The notes below the pieces were generated by a model. That model ran no database searches. It was not told the DNA's origin and worked only from the letters and a program-made list of their open reading frames with translations. DNA of 64,000 bases from Clostridium rectalis (lineage in GTDB: Bacteria > Bacillota > Clostridia > Clostridiales > Clostridiaceae): assembly GCF_900626095.1 (NCBI RefSeq), contig NZ_UYZZ01000010.1:1-64000 (forward strand), read 5' to 3'. Both the position numbers and the translations under genes were made by a program. Positions within the stretch are counted from its first letter, which is position 1. The number at the start of each line of letters is the position of its first letter. Below are positions 24,573 through 34,400 of this stretch, in pieces.

Positions 24573-26072
24573 TTGAAAGAATGGTTTAGTAAGATAATTA
24601 CATTTATATTATGTTCATTAGTTTTATTTGGGACAAGCAGTGCTTATGCAGCAGAGGAAACTTTTAAAAAATTTCAACCGAAGACTAACATATCTCAGGA
24701 TAAGGAATGGTCTATTAAATTTAATTTAAGTTTAGATAAAAATACAGTGAATAATAATAATATAACTGTTACAGAGGAAAACGGAAATGTAATAAATTGT
24801 TACATAAGATTAGGAGAAGATACTAAAACTATAAAGGTTACTCCTAAGGTTGAGGGATATTTACCTAGTAAAAATTATTATCTTAATATAAGTAATAGAG
24901 TAAAATCTTTAGGAGGTAAAAATTTAGGACAATCTGTGAAAATGATGTTTACCGTAACTAATAAATATTCTGATTCATCTAATTATGAGGATGTACCTAA
25001 AATTACTCAAATGAAAATGGAGAAAGAACCTATTTGTACAAATGAGTATCAGACATTTTATTTGACCTCAAATAATCCAAAGGTAAAATATAGAATATAT
25101 ATTAGTAAATACTTATATGGTGGAGATAAATTTTCTGCATATGAGGAGATAACAAGTGGATATACTTATGCTGAAAATGGGAGAATAACCACTAAAAAGT
25201 ATTTTGATGCTGGTACAAAAGGAGAAAAATATAAAGTATTAGTATATGTAAAAAGAGCAGGAGTATTTGGAAGTAGAAAAGATGAAAATACAGATTATGA
25301 TAATTATTATATAGATTATTTTAGATGTATAGCTAGTAGTAATAATAGCGGAATTAAAAATACTAACTATGATTATACTTTAAAAGATACAATTACAAAA
25401 CAAAATAGTCCATCTGTATCTGTAACAGACGAGGGACCTACTTCTTGGGTTGGTGCAAGTGGTAATCAAATAAAATATTACTTAAATCCAAGTAATTTCC
25501 TTGACGATAGCGCTAAATATATGTTTTTAAAACTAAATTATGTAGATGATAGTATTACTGTAGATGATTTAAATAATATTTTAAAAGGTAAGGGTATATT
25601 AGAAAACAAAGGGAAAGCATTTTTGCAAGGAGCTAAAGAAAATAATATAAATCCAGTATATTTAGTATCACATGCGTTACATGAGACTGGAAACGGGAAA
25701 TCTAAGTTGGCAAATGGTATAGAGGTAAATGGAGCCGAAGGGAAAAAAATTGCGTACAATATGTATGGTATTCAGGCATTTGATTCTAATGCGGAAAAGT
25801 TTGGATCAGAATACGCATATAGTCAAAAGTGGTTTACTCCTGAAGCTGCTATTATAGGTGGGTCAAAATGGATAGCGAATAGATATGTAAATAACCCAAG
25901 CTGTAAAAGAGATACTTTGTATAAAATGAGATGGAATCCTTATACGCCAGGTTCGAATCAATATGCCACAGACATAGGATGGGCGTATAAACAAGTAAAT
26001 AATATTAAAGCATTATTAGATAAATGTAAAAAACCTACACTAATTTTTGAGGTACCAATATATATAAAATGA
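24573..26072 (+). CDS. Secreted GH73 endo-beta-N-acetylglucosaminidase with Ig-like N-terminal region
   Basis: A wall hydrolase of 499 residues. A signal peptide (to about AYA, residue 26) is followed by an Ig-like region of the SbsA kind (about 30-125: SLDKNTVNNNNITVTEENG) and a second beta-rich domain (about 140-240). The C-terminal GH73 domain (about 320-490) has VSHALHETGNGKSKLA, where the Glu is the likely catalytic acid, and MYGIQAFD and WIANRYV. It would cut between N-acetylglucosamine and N-acetylmuramic acid, as LytD does. A TTG start follows GGGGG at good spacing. TTGTCT and TAAAAT 18 bp apart near 24496-24525 may be its promoter. Confidence 0.9.
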   Translation: MKEWFSKIITFILCSLVLFGTSSAYAAEETFKKFQPKTNISQDKEWSIKFNLSLDKNTVNNNNITVTEENGNVINCYIRLGEDTKTIKVTPKVEGYLPSKNYYLNISNRVKSLGGKNLGQSVKMMFTVTNKYSDSSNYEDVPKITQMKMEKEPICTNEYQTFYLTSNNPKVKYRIYISKYLYGGDKFSAYEEITSGYTYAENGRITTKKYFDAGTKGEKYKVLVYVKRAGVFGSRKDENTDYDNYYIDYFRCIASSNNSGIKNTNYDYTLKDTITKQNSPSVSVTDEGPTSWVGASGNQIKYYLNPSNFLDDSAKYMFLKLNYVDDSITVDDLNNILKGKGILENKGKAFLQGAKENNINPVYLVSHALHETGNGKSKLANGIEVNGAEGKKIAYNMYGIQAFDSNAEKFGSEYAYSQKWFTPEAAIIGGSKWIANRYVNNPSCKRDTLYKMRWNPYTPGSNQYATDIGWAYKQVNNIKALLDKCKKPTLIFEVPIYIK

Positions 26073-26073
26073 T

Positions 26074-26113
26074 AAAATAAAAGCATATAGAAGTTACTAT
26101 ATGCTTTTATTTT
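26074..26113. terminator. Bidirectional terminator
   Basis: AAAATAAAAGCATATAG / CTATATGCTTTTATTTT stem; it overlaps the end of the leftward small gene. Confidence 0.85.
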
Positions 26114-26354
26114 AGTTCAAATTTTTTTTGAACTTTTTATTATTTTTTTCATCAATAAAAGGAGCGTAGAACTCAAATGCTTTTTCATGTCCACAATGGG
26201 AGCAAATACAACTGCACACATCAAATGGCATATCATTTATTAAATTTACCTGTAAGTTTTCTGCTAGATAATTACCTCCACACATTTCACAAGGAGTATT
26301 TGTTATTATATTATATTCACTTTCTATATATTTCATTATGTCTTTGACAGTCAT
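26112..26354 (-). CDS. Small zinc-ribbon-like protein of unknown function
   Basis: The 80-residue product has cysteine pairs CEMCGGNY (about 22-25) and CSCICSHCG (about 47-55), the spacing of a zinc ribbon, and a basic C-terminus. I do not recognise a family. A GGAGGAT site seven bases before the ATG and a following terminator support a real gene. It is divergent from spmA. It could be a nucleic-acid- or protein-binding module. Confidence 0.72.
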   Translation of the reverse strand: MTVKDIMKYIESEYNIITNTPCEMCGGNYLAENLQVNLINDMPFDVCSCICSHCGHEKAFEFYAPFIDEKNNKKFKKNLN

Positions 26355-26491
26355 ATAGATCCTCCAGTCCTTAATTTATAAGAATACAATATACATGGTA
26401 GCACTATTAAAAATTAATTGCAATACAGTGATAAATATGGACATATACATTAATATAGGCAGCAAATAATTTAGGGAGGGTATAGAAAGTA

Positions 26492-27067
26492 ATGATAAAT
26501 TACATATGGTTTATTATTTTAGTATCCGGGATACTGGTTGGTATTATTACAGGTAGAGGTGAAATTATATCTAAGGTAATAATTTCTTCGGCTAATTCTA
26601 CTGTAGATTTAACAATTAAATTACTAGGAGTAATGAGTTTGTGGTGTGGTATTATGAAGGTTGCTGAAAAAAGCGGATTAACGGATAAAATAGCGAAATT
26701 ATTAGAGCCTATTTTAAAATTTATATTTAAAGATGCGGGAAAGGATGAAGAAGCTTTAGGAACCATGGTTATGAATATAACAGCAAACATGATGGGATTA
26801 TCAAATGCAGCAACACCATTTGGTATAAAGGCCATGGAGAATTTGCAAAGATTAAATAAAGAAAAGGATACCGCTAGTAATGATATGGCGCTATTCTTAG
26901 TTATAAATGCTGCATGTATTCAATTTGTACCAACAACTGTGATTTCCATAAGAGCAGCTGCAGGTTCCTCAAACCCAGGTGAGATAATAGTTACTGCTAT
27001 TATAAGCACGGCAATAGCGGCTATAGTTGGAATTATTTGCTGTAAAGTATTACAAAATTATTTTTAA
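26492..27067 (+). CDS. spmA: Spore maturation protein A
   Basis: SpmA and SpmB are membrane proteins made in the sporulating cell that help dehydrate the spore core, which gives heat resistance. The 191-residue protein has about five helices and family motifs such as GVMSLWCGIMKVAEKSGL, MGLSNAATPFG and FVPTTVISIRAAAG. The nucleoside-transporter-like gate fold of the family is visible. GGGAGGGT precedes the ATG. spmB follows after 11 bases. Confidence 0.95.
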   Translation: MINYIWFIILVSGILVGIITGRGEIISKVIISSANSTVDLTIKLLGVMSLWCGIMKVAEKSGLTDKIAKLLEPILKFIFKDAGKDEEALGTMVMNITANMMGLSNAATPFGIKAMENLQRLNKEKDTASNDMALFLVINAACIQFVPTTVISIRAAAGSSNPGEIIVTAIISTAIAAIVGIICCKVLQNYF

Positions 27068-27078
27068 AGGAGGATAAA

Positions 27079-27597
27079 ATGGATTTTACCAATATAATAA
27101 TACCAATAATAATAATGTTTACTATTGTATATGGAATGATTAATAAAGTTAAGGTGTATGAATGTTTTATAGAAGGAGCTAAAGAAGGGGTAAGTATTTG
27201 CTTTAAAATATTTCCGTGTTTGCTAGCGATGATACTTGCAGTGTCTATTCTTAGGGAATCAAAAATTTTAGATTATTTAATAGGTTTTATAAATCCGGTA
27301 GTTAAGTATATAGGATTACCTGGGGAGGTTGTCCCTCTAGTTTTAGTAAAACCGCTATCTGGAAGTGGAGCTCTTGGTGTATTTACAGATATAATAAATC
27401 AATATGGTGCAGATAGCTATATTGGAAGAGTTGCTTCAACTATAATGGGATCTACGGAAACAATATTTTATACACTTACAGTTTATTTTGGATCAGTTGG
27501 TATAAAAAAGATTCGTCATACTTTATGGGCAGCTATATTGGCAGATCTAACAGCTATTATAATGGCTGTTATAGTAGTAAACTTTATATTATATTAA
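27079..27597 (+). CDS. spmB: Spore maturation protein B
   Basis: Partner of SpmA. The 172-residue membrane protein shows IFPCLLAMILAVSILRES, LVKPLSGSGALGVFTDII and the family's STIMGSTETIFYTLTVYFG signature (about residues 120-140). AAGGAGG stands before the ATG, in one operon with spmA. A terminator follows the stop, so this is a clean two-gene unit, probably mother-cell expressed; I could not identify a convincing sigma-E promoter. Confidence 0.95.
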   Translation: MDFTNIIIPIIIMFTIVYGMINKVKVYECFIEGAKEGVSICFKIFPCLLAMILAVSILRESKILDYLIGFINPVVKYIGLPGEVVPLVLVKPLSGSGALGVFTDIINQYGADSYIGRVASTIMGSTETIFYTLTVYFGSVGIKKIRHTLWAAILADLTAIIMAVIVVNFILY

Positions 27598-27607
27598 TAA
27601 TAAATAT

Positions 27608-27636
27608 AAAAGCTGTTAATGTATTAACAGCTTTTA
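27608..27636. terminator. Terminator between spmB and the MATE gene
   Basis: AAAAGCTGTTAAT / ATTAACAGCTTTT stem with T or A runs on both sides. Confidence 0.85.
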
Positions 27637-27646
27637 TAAGTTCAAT

Positions 27647-29008
27647 TTAATTTTTTAAATTTAATTGTATAGAAAGTTTTTTAAACTTCTTTTTAAATAC
27701 AATAAACATAGTTATTCCTTCAAACATCCATTGAATTGCTGTAATCCACCATATATAAGTTACAGAGGATTTTAATATATATATAAAATAAATCATAAGA
27801 GGGAACCTAATAAGCCAACTTGATATAAAAGATATTATAAATGGAGTTTTTGTGTCACCAATACCTTTTAAAGAGCCGCCTAATATCATGGATATTCCCA
27901 TAACTGGTTGTTCTATGGCTGCAATCATAAGACATGTAGAACCTAAAGATATTACTTGGAGTTCATTTTTAGTTATAAATAATGATATTAAAATCTTAGG
28001 GAATAATAGGAACATAATAGAGCAAAGAGACATTAAAAATGTTCCTATAATTGTACAAGTATAGGCGTATTCTTTTGCACCATTAATATCTTTTTCTCCT
28101 ATTTTATGGCCAACTAAAGTGGTGGCTGCTACTGCAAAGCCCCAACCAGGCATGAAGGATATGGATTCAATTGTTGTGGTTATTTGGTTTGCAGCAAAAG
28201 CTATTTGTCCTAAATACATTATAAAAATAGTTCCTAATAATCTTATTAAATCAAAGGCACCTTGTTGCAGTGAAGATGGTACTGAAAGTTTTATAATTTC
28301 CTTAAATCTAGTGCGATTTAAGTTTAATAGATATTTTATATTAGGTTTTATTTTTGAATATTTTATTGTATATATGAGTATGAATAAAAACCCGCTTATA
28401 TGTGCAGATGCTGTTGCTATAGCGGCACCTCTTATTCCTAGTTCAGGTAAACCAAATTTCCCAAATATTAACGTCCAATCTAAAAATATATTAATTATAT
28501 TTACAATAGCGGAGGCAATTAAAGGGGTTTTAGTATCCTTTGAGCCTCTAAGTATAGAATTTAAAACATTCATTATCATATTGAAAAAAAGACCCAAGGA
28601 AGTTATTCGCATATATATAATCCCTTGAATTAATACATTATCTCTTGCTCCTGCGTAGTATAAAATTTTTGGTGAAAATATAAAAGCTACTAATGATATT
28701 ATTAAGGCTAAAGTTATACCCAATAATACTCCAATAGAAGCGTATTCCTTTGCAGAGTCTTCATCATTTCCCCCAAGTTTTCTAGAAACTAAAGAAACGG
28801 TACCAACAGATATACCAACAGATATAAATACATTTACGAATGTATACATTATTTCAGAACTTAATCCTACAGTGCTTACTGCAGTCTGTCCCCCATATTT
28901 GCCTACCATCATAGTATCAAATACCCATACCATCATATATAAAATCATCTCACCTACAGCTGGTAGAGCTAATGAGAGAACATTTTTTATAACACTTTTG
29001 TTAGGCAT
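27647..29008 (-). CDS. MATE family multidrug/metabolite exporter
   Basis: A 453-residue, 12-helix transporter made of two homologous six-helix halves. The first helix region reads LALPAVGEMILYMMVWVFDT, then VGKYGGQTAVSTVGL; the second half has SLQQGAFDLIRLLG and ATTLVGHKIGEKD, typical for MATE. These exporters use Na+ or H+ gradients; the substrate is not predictable. The AGGTGGGGGG site fixes the ATG at 29008; an upstream extension of 27 codons is not needed. It is divergent from the uracil-DNA glycosylase gene. Confidence 0.93.
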   Translation of the reverse strand: MPNKSVIKNVLSLALPAVGEMILYMMVWVFDTMMVGKYGGQTAVSTVGLSSEIMYTFVNVFISVGISVGTVSLVSRKLGGNDEDSAKEYASIGVLLGITLALIISLVAFIFSPKILYYAGARDNVLIQGIIYMRITSLGLFFNMIMNVLNSILRGSKDTKTPLIASAIVNIINIFLDWTLIFGKFGLPELGIRGAAIATASAHISGFLFILIYTIKYSKIKPNIKYLLNLNRTRFKEIIKLSVPSSLQQGAFDLIRLLGTIFIMYLGQIAFAANQITTTIESISFMPGWGFAVAATTLVGHKIGEKDINGAKEYAYTCTIIGTFLMSLCSIMFLLFPKILISLFITKNELQVISLGSTCLMIAAIEQPVMGISMILGGSLKGIGDTKTPFIISFISSWLIRFPLMIYFIYILKSSVTYIWWITAIQWMFEGITMFIVFKKKFKKLSIQLNLKN

Positions 29009-29125
29009 ATACCCCCCACCTTTCCTAATGGTTTTATATATACTTTCGTTGGGAAAAGTATAAAAAATAGAGTAAAATAAAAATATCAATACTATAATAC
29101 ACTATTTTAGTTTGGGGTGACAATA

Positions 29126-29686
29126 ATGTTTAAGTGGAAAGAGCTTTATATGGAATGTCTAAGTTGCACTAAATGCAATTTAAGTAAAGGTAGGACCCAT
29201 ATGGTATTTGGGGAAGGGGCGTTAAAGGCAAAAATTATGTTTATAGGGGAAGCACCTGGTGCAGATGAGGATAGGATTGGAAGGCCTTTTGTGGGAAGAG
29301 CAGGTAAGTTGCTAACAAAAGGACTTACGGCATTAGATTTACAAAGGGAGAGAGATTATTATATATGTAATGTATGTAAATGTAGACCTAAAAATAATAG
29401 AACTCCTTATGAGGATGAGATGATGACTTGTATTCCTTATTTAAGAAATCAAGTAGCTTTAATAAAGCCTAAAATCATAGTATGTTTAGGTGCCACTTCC
29501 ATGAAATGTATACTAGGTAAGGAGTGGAGGATAACCAGGGATAGAGGGAAGTGGGTGGAAAGAAAGGGGTGTTATATAACAGCGACTTTTCATCCAGCGG
29601 CACTTTTTAGGGATGAGAGCAAAAAAATCTTATTTTGGAAAGATTTAAAAAGTATAAAGACTATGTTTGAAAAATTAAAGTTGTAG
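29126..29686 (+). CDS. Uracil-DNA glycosylase, family 4 (iron-sulfur type)
   Basis: Removes uracil from DNA in base excision repair. The 186-residue enzyme has the Fe-S cysteines CxxC at residues 14 and 17 ([20 protein letters not shown]) and two more in VCKCRP. It also has the uracil pocket [20 protein letters not shown] (about 41-60) and the HPAAL motif ([10 protein letters not shown]) near the end. A GGGGTGA site sits before the ATG at 29126; the upstream GTG overlaps it. It may be co-transcribed with nothing else, since metG has its own T-box promoter. Confidence 0.94.
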   Translation: MFKWKELYMECLSCTKCNLSKGRTHMVFGEGALKAKIMFIGEAPGADEDRIGRPFVGRAGKLLTKGLTALDLQRERDYYICNVCKCRPKNNRTPYEDEMMTCIPYLRNQVALIKPKIIVCLGATSMKCILGKEWRITRDRGKWVERKGCYITATFHPAALFRDESKKILFWKDLKSIKTMFEKLKL

Positions 29687-29744
29687 TTTTAAAAAAATTT
29701 GAATATTTAAAAGACGATAAGGGAATGTTACAAAGATAAAGTAG

Positions 29745-29773
29745 TTGACATATAAAAAATAATATATTATCAT
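29745..29773 (+). promoter_or_regulatory. Promoter of the metG leader
   Basis: TTGACA (29745-29750), a 17-bp spacer and TATCAT (29768-29773). The -10 is weak; TATTAT at 29765 is an alternative. Confidence 0.55.
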
Positions 29774-29779
29774 TATGCT

Positions 29780-30042
29780 TGAAATGCAATGATAGGAAGA
29801 GTAGTGAATGTAGTTACTATAAAGAGAGCCGGGATAGGTGAAAGCCGGTAGTAGTGAGGTTTATGAAAATGGCCCTTGAGCATATTATTTGAAATTATAG
29901 TAGGATAATACGGTAGCAACCGTTATATTGCAAGGTGATTATTAGTCACTTACGGAGGTTTTATTTGTAAAAATGAAGCAAATTAGAGTGGTAACACGTT
30001 GAATTTACGTCTCTATACAACTAAGTTGTATAGAGACTTTTT
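29780..30042 (+). promoter_or_regulatory. T-box riboswitch (methionine) before metG
   Basis: The leader shows the stem I hallmark GAGAGCCGGGATAGGTGAAA with the AGCCGG partner. A specifier ATG at 29863-29865 follows (methionine, next base A). Then come the T-box AGAGTGGTAACACG (29985-29998) and a terminator GTCTCTATACAAC / GTTGTATAGAGAC (30009-30037) with a T run. Uncharged tRNA-Met would pair with the specifier and the T-box and prevent termination. Confidence 0.9.
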
Positions 30043-30083
30043 ATATTATTAAAATTCCAAGTAAAATAAAGGGAGGGATTTTC

Positions 30084-32024
30084 ATGGAAAAGAAAACTTA
30101 TTATATTACTACACCTATTTATTATCCATCAGCTAAATTGCATATAGGAAATACATATACTACAATAGCGGCTGATGCATTAGCTAGATTTAAAAGACTT
30201 ACGGGATATGATGTAATGTTTTTAACAGGAACAGACGAGCATGGTCAAAAAATTCAAAGATTGGCAGAAGCTAAGGGAATTACCCCAAAAGCATATGTAG
30301 ATGAAATAGTAGCAGGTATTAAAGATTTATGGAAACTTATGAACGTAAGTTATGATAAGTTTATAAGAACTACAGATGATTATCATGTGGATTCAGTGCA
30401 AAAAATATTTAAACAGTTGTATGATCAAGGTGATATTTATAAAAGTGAATATGAGGGTAAATATTGTACTCCATGTGAATCATTTTGGACAGATACACAG
30501 CTTATAGGTGGGAAATGCCCAGATTGTGGGAGAGAAGTAGAAAAAGCTAAAGAAGAGGCATACTTTTTTAAAATGTCAAAATATGCAGATAAACTTATAC
30601 AGCATATAGAAGAACATCCCAACTTTATACAGCCAGAATCAAGAAAAAATGAAATGATAAATAATTTTTTAAAACCAGGTCTCCAAGATCTTTGCATATC
30701 CAGAACATCGTTTAATTGGGGAATTCCTGTAACATTTGACGAAAATCATGTTATATACGTATGGATTGACGCTTTAGCAAATTATATAACTGCTTTAGGT
30801 TATAATAGTGACAATGATGATTTGTTAAAGAGATATTGGCCAGCAGATGTACATTTAGTGGGAAAAGACATTTTAAGATTCCATACTATATATTGGCCTA
30901 TTATGTTAATGGCACTAGGAATACCACTTCCTAAACAAGTGTTTGGTCATGGATGGTTACTAGTTGACGGAGGTAAAATGTCAAAATCAAAGGGCAATGT
31001 TGTAGACCCTGTTGTTCTTGTGAACCATTTTGGAACAGATGCTGTAAGATATTATTTATTAAGAGAAATACCTTTTGGTGCAGATGGAATCTTTAATAAT
31101 GAAATATTTATTAAGAAGATTAATTCAGATTTAGCAAATGACTTAGGTAATCTTTTATCAAGAACAACTGCAATGATTGAAAAATATTTTGATAAAACAA
31201 TGCCGTCTCCAGTGGAAAAGGAAGAGATAGATAATGATTTAATTAATATGGCTATAAATTCACATAAAAGAGTAGAATCACATATTAATAATTTAAAAAT
31301 TCCAGAGGCCTTGGACGAGATTTGGACTCTAATAGGAAGAGCTAATAAATATATAGATGAGACAACACCTTGGATTTTAGCAAAAGATGAAAGTAAGAAG
31401 CATAGGTTAGGAACAGTACTTTATAATCTAGCAGAAACGTTGAGAATAGTTTCAGTTCTTATATCCTCATTTTTACCGGAAACTAGTAAAAAAATAAATA
31501 TTCAAATAAATGCAGATATTACTACTTGGGATAGCATTGCATCTTTTGATGGAACTAAAGCAGGAACTAAAATATCAAAAGGAGAGGCTATATTTCCAAG
31601 GATAGATATAGATAAAAAAATACAAGAATTAAATGAGTTAAGGGAACAACAAATGAAAGCTAATAGAAAAGAGCAGGAGATGGAGCCTTTAAAGGAAGAA
31701 ATAACTATCGATGAATTTGAGAAGTTAGATTTAAGGGTGGCAAAGGTTTTAGAGTGTGAAGCAGTAAAGGGTGCTAAAAAGTTATTAAAATTAAAAGTAA
31801 ATTTAGGTGGAGAAATAAGGCAGGTGGTATCTGGAATTTCTAAATTTTATAAACCTGAAGAATTAATCGGAAAAAATATAATACTTGTGGCTAATTTAAA
31901 ACCTGTAAAATTAAGAGGAGAAGTTTCACAAGGAATGATTTTAGCTGGGGCCACAAATGATGATAGCAAACTATTTGTTATTGATGTTCCAGAGGAGCTT
32001 CCAACAGGAAGTATAGTAAGATAA
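30084..32024 (+). CDS. metG: Methionyl-tRNA synthetase
   Basis: Charges tRNA-Met for initiation and elongation. The 646-residue protein is the long form with a C-terminal tRNA-binding domain (about 540-646: FEKLDLRVAKVLECEAVKGA). The class I HIGH motif is in SAKLHIGNTYTT, the KMSKS loop in DGGKMSKSKGNVV, and a zinc module has CTPCES and CPDCGRE cysteines. GGGAGGGA precedes the ATG. Expression is controlled by the T-box in front. Bacillus has the same order metG, tatD, yabE, rnmV, rsmA. Confidence 0.97.
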   Translation: MEKKTYYITTPIYYPSAKLHIGNTYTTIAADALARFKRLTGYDVMFLTGTDEHGQKIQRLAEAKGITPKAYVDEIVAGIKDLWKLMNVSYDKFIRTTDDYHVDSVQKIFKQLYDQGDIYKSEYEGKYCTPCESFWTDTQLIGGKCPDCGREVEKAKEEAYFFKMSKYADKLIQHIEEHPNFIQPESRKNEMINNFLKPGLQDLCISRTSFNWGIPVTFDENHVIYVWIDALANYITALGYNSDNDDLLKRYWPADVHLVGKDILRFHTIYWPIMLMALGIPLPKQVFGHGWLLVDGGKMSKSKGNVVDPVVLVNHFGTDAVRYYLLREIPFGADGIFNNEIFIKKINSDLANDLGNLLSRTTAMIEKYFDKTMPSPVEKEEIDNDLINMAINSHKRVESHINNLKIPEALDEIWTLIGRANKYIDETTPWILAKDESKKHRLGTVLYNLAETLRIVSVLISSFLPETSKKINIQINADITTWDSIASFDGTKAGTKISKGEAIFPRIDIDKKIQELNELREQQMKANRKEQEMEPLKEEITIDEFEKLDLRVAKVLECEAVKGAKKLLKLKVNLGGEIRQVVSGISKFYKPEELIGKNIILVANLKPVKLRGEVSQGMILAGATNDDSKLFVIDVPEELPTGSIVR

Positions 32025-32057
32025 ATATTTATACAAAAGACTGAAATTGTATTAATA

Positions 32058-32093
32058 AAAGAGATTGTAATTTATAAATACAATCTCTTTTTA
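32058..32093 (+). terminator. Terminator of metG
   Basis: AAAGAGATTGTA / TACAATCTCTTT stem followed by T-rich DNA. Confidence 0.8.
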
Positions 32094-32202
32094 ATTAAAA
32101 TTATATTTTATAGATTTTATTTATGTTTTTATTTTGTATAAAAGTTATTTAAGTATGGTATAATTTATAAAATATATAAAGTAAAGGGGTATAAAGACTA
32201 AA

Positions 32203-32970
32203 ATGAAAATATTCGATTCACATGCACACTATGATGACTCATCTTTTGATGAGGATAGAAATAAGGTTATAAAAGAATTAAAACATAATGATATATTAGG
32301 AGTATTAAATTGTGGTGCATCTTTACAGGGAGCTATAGAATCAGTTAAACTTGCTGAAAAAAATGATTTTTTCTATGCTGCAGTGGGAATTCACCCTGAA
32401 TATGCATATACAGTTAATAATGAAAATATATTAAAAATAAGACAACTAGCTAAAAGTGAAAAAGTTAGAGCTATTGGTGAAATAGGGTTAGATTACTACT
32501 ATGAGGAAAATCCTCCTAAAGAGGTACAAAGGAGTGCATTTATAAATCAAATGGAATTAGCTAGGGATTTAAATCTACCAGTAATAATACATGATAGAGA
32601 TGCTCATAAAGATACATTAGACATACTAAAGATGTTTCCACAAGTTATAGGGGTTGTGCATTGTTTTTCTGGCAGTATAGAATTTGCTAGGCAATGTCTT
32701 AATCTAGGATATTACATAGGGTTTACTGGTGTTGTAACTTTTAAAAATGCAAAAAAAATAGTTGATGTAGCCAAAGAAGTACCATTAGATAGAATGCTTG
32801 TTGAAACGGATTGTCCTTACATGGCGCCTGTACCTTATAGAGGAAAGAGAAATAGGTCAGAGTATATAGAATATATTATAGAAAAGATAGCAGAAATAAA
32901 GGAAATAAATCCAGAAGAGGTTAGTTATCAAACTATTTCAAATATAAAGAAGTTGATAAATATAAAATAA
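32203..32970 (+). CDS. tatD: TatD family hydrolase (YabD)
   Basis: A metal-dependent 3'-to-5' nuclease or phosphohydrolase with TIM-barrel fold. The 255-residue protein has the metal motifs FDSHAHYDD (His7, His9), AIGEIGLDYYYE (metal Glu), IIHDRDAH, VVHCFSGS and ETDCPYMAP. AAAGGGG stands 12 bases before the ATG. In Bacillus the gene is likewise between metS and yabE. Confidence 0.94.
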   Translation: MKIFDSHAHYDDSSFDEDRNKVIKELKHNDILGVLNCGASLQGAIESVKLAEKNDFFYAAVGIHPEYAYTVNNENILKIRQLAKSEKVRAIGEIGLDYYYEENPPKEVQRSAFINQMELARDLNLPVIIHDRDAHKDTLDILKMFPQVIGVVHCFSGSIEFARQCLNLGYYIGFTGVVTFKNAKKIVDVAKEVPLDRMLVETDCPYMAPVPYRGKRNRSEYIEYIIEKIAEIKEINPEEVSYQTISNIKKLINIK

Positions 32971-33212
32971 TAGTGTAAAATAAGTGTATATATTTTTTAA
33001 ACAATGTATGAACTGTTTAATATCATGGAATAAAATTCAATTTTTTCCATGTAAAGTATAAGTTTTTTAAAATTATTTTTAAAATTTATTTACTAAAGAT
33101 ATAAATAATCCACCGGAATTGTACTGTCATTAATTAGTATTAATATAGCACTCATAATTTATTATAAATATATGCACATAGCTGCATTAGACAGTAAGAA
33201 TTTAAGGGAAAT

Positions 33213-33241
33213 TTGACAAAACGTGTAGAACTAATTATAAT
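33213..33241 (+). promoter_or_regulatory. Consensus promoter before yabE
   Basis: TTGACA (33213-33218), 17-bp spacer, TATAAT (33236-33241): a perfect sigma-A match. Confidence 0.85.
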
Positions 33242-33280
33242 GGTGAACTGTCATGCGTTTTGCCAAAGGAGGTTTTTGTG

Positions 33281-34318
33281 GTGGAAAAATTTAAAACATT
33301 TATTAAAAACTATTTTTCCAATGGTCCTAAGGCAGTGTTTATTGCGTTGCTTATTTTGATGAGTACCACAATAATTTTATGTAGTGGGAAAAAGACTTTA
33401 TATATTTATATTGACGGTAAAGAAAATGAAATAACTACATTTAGATCAAATCTAAAAAGCGCTTTAGCTGCTAATAATATAGCAGTAGGACCAAAGGACA
33501 AGACAACACCTGGTCTTGACAGTAAAGTTAATAATAAAGACAAGATATACATTAAAAAGGCTGTAAATGTGGAAATTAAAATTGATGGAAAGAAACTTAC
33601 AATACAATCAGCAGAAGACAATATAGAGGATATGATTAATGCTGAAGGCTTAAAATTAGGCGAATTTGATAAAGTTTCACCATCAAGAGAACAGTTATTG
33701 AAAAATGGTTTAAAGGTAGCAGTTACTAGAGTAGACACAAAAGAAATTAAAGAAGTTAAAGCTATAGATTATGCAACTGTTACAAAGCCTGATAATGAGG
33801 TTGAAGAAGGTAATAGGAAGACGTTGCAAGAAGGTAAACCTGGCGAAAAGATTATAACTACAAGAGTAGTTTATGAAAATGGTAAAGAAGTATCTAAAAA
33901 AGTTGTAAGCGAGGTTGTTACTAAAAAACCAGTTGAAAAAATTATTGCAATGGGAACAGTAGGGGTATATACTCCTTCACGTGGTGGAAGCTTACGATAT
34001 TCAAAAGCTATGAAGATGAGAGCTACTGCGTATACTGCAGATTATGCATCTACAGGAAAGAGTCCTGGAGATTATGGCTTTGGAATAACGGCCACGGGTA
34101 CTACTGCTAGAAGGGCCCAAGGAGGCTATAGTTCTGTAGCAGTAGATCCTAGAGTAATTCCTTTAGGAACTAAACTTTATATTGAGGGGTATGGATATGC
34201 TATTGCAGAAGATACCGGTGGAGCTATAAAGGGGAATAGGATAGACTTATTCTTTGACTCCAATAATGAAGTTGATAATTGGGGATTACGCTGGGTAAAT
34301 GTTTATATATTAAGATAG
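33281..34318 (+). CDS. yabE: YabE-like protein with DUF348, G5 and 3D domains
   Basis: A probable cell wall enzyme resembling resuscitation-promoting factors and stationary-phase survival muralytic proteins. The 345-residue protein starts with a membrane anchor or signal (about 15-38). Two DUF348 repeats follow (about 40-150), then a G5 domain (about 170-220). The C-terminal 3D domain has its three Asp-containing stretches VDPRVIP, AEDTGG and RIDLFFDSN, the catalytic core of this lytic transglycosylase-like fold. The AAAGGAGG site suits GTG 33281; GTG 33278 is possible. A strong promoter lies just upstream. The protein is likely exported and wall bound. Confidence 0.92.
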   Translation: MEKFKTFIKNYFSNGPKAVFIALLILMSTTIILCSGKKTLYIYIDGKENEITTFRSNLKSALAANNIAVGPKDKTTPGLDSKVNNKDKIYIKKAVNVEIKIDGKKLTIQSAEDNIEDMINAEGLKLGEFDKVSPSREQLLKNGLKVAVTRVDTKEIKEVKAIDYATVTKPDNEVEEGNRKTLQEGKPGEKIITTRVVYENGKEVSKKVVSEVVTKKPVEKIIAMGTVGVYTPSRGGSLRYSKAMKMRATAYTADYASTGKSPGDYGFGITATGTTARRAQGGYSSVAVDPRVIPLGTKLYIEGYGYAIAEDTGGAIKGNRIDLFFDSNNEVDNWGLRWVNVYILR

Positions 34319-34322
34319 TAGA

Positions 34323-34349
34323 GAGGAGCCATTGGCTCCTATTTTTTTC
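34323..34349 (+). terminator. Terminator of yabE
   Basis: AGGAGCC / GGCTCCT stem, three-base loop, then ATTTTTTT. Confidence 0.85.
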
Positions 34350-34400
34350 TATAAAAAAATATATTATTATATATAGTAAATATAAATTTTGGAGGATATT

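Noticed and set aside
28119-28628. 169-codon rightward ORF
   Set aside because: It is the antisense shadow of the MATE transporter gene.
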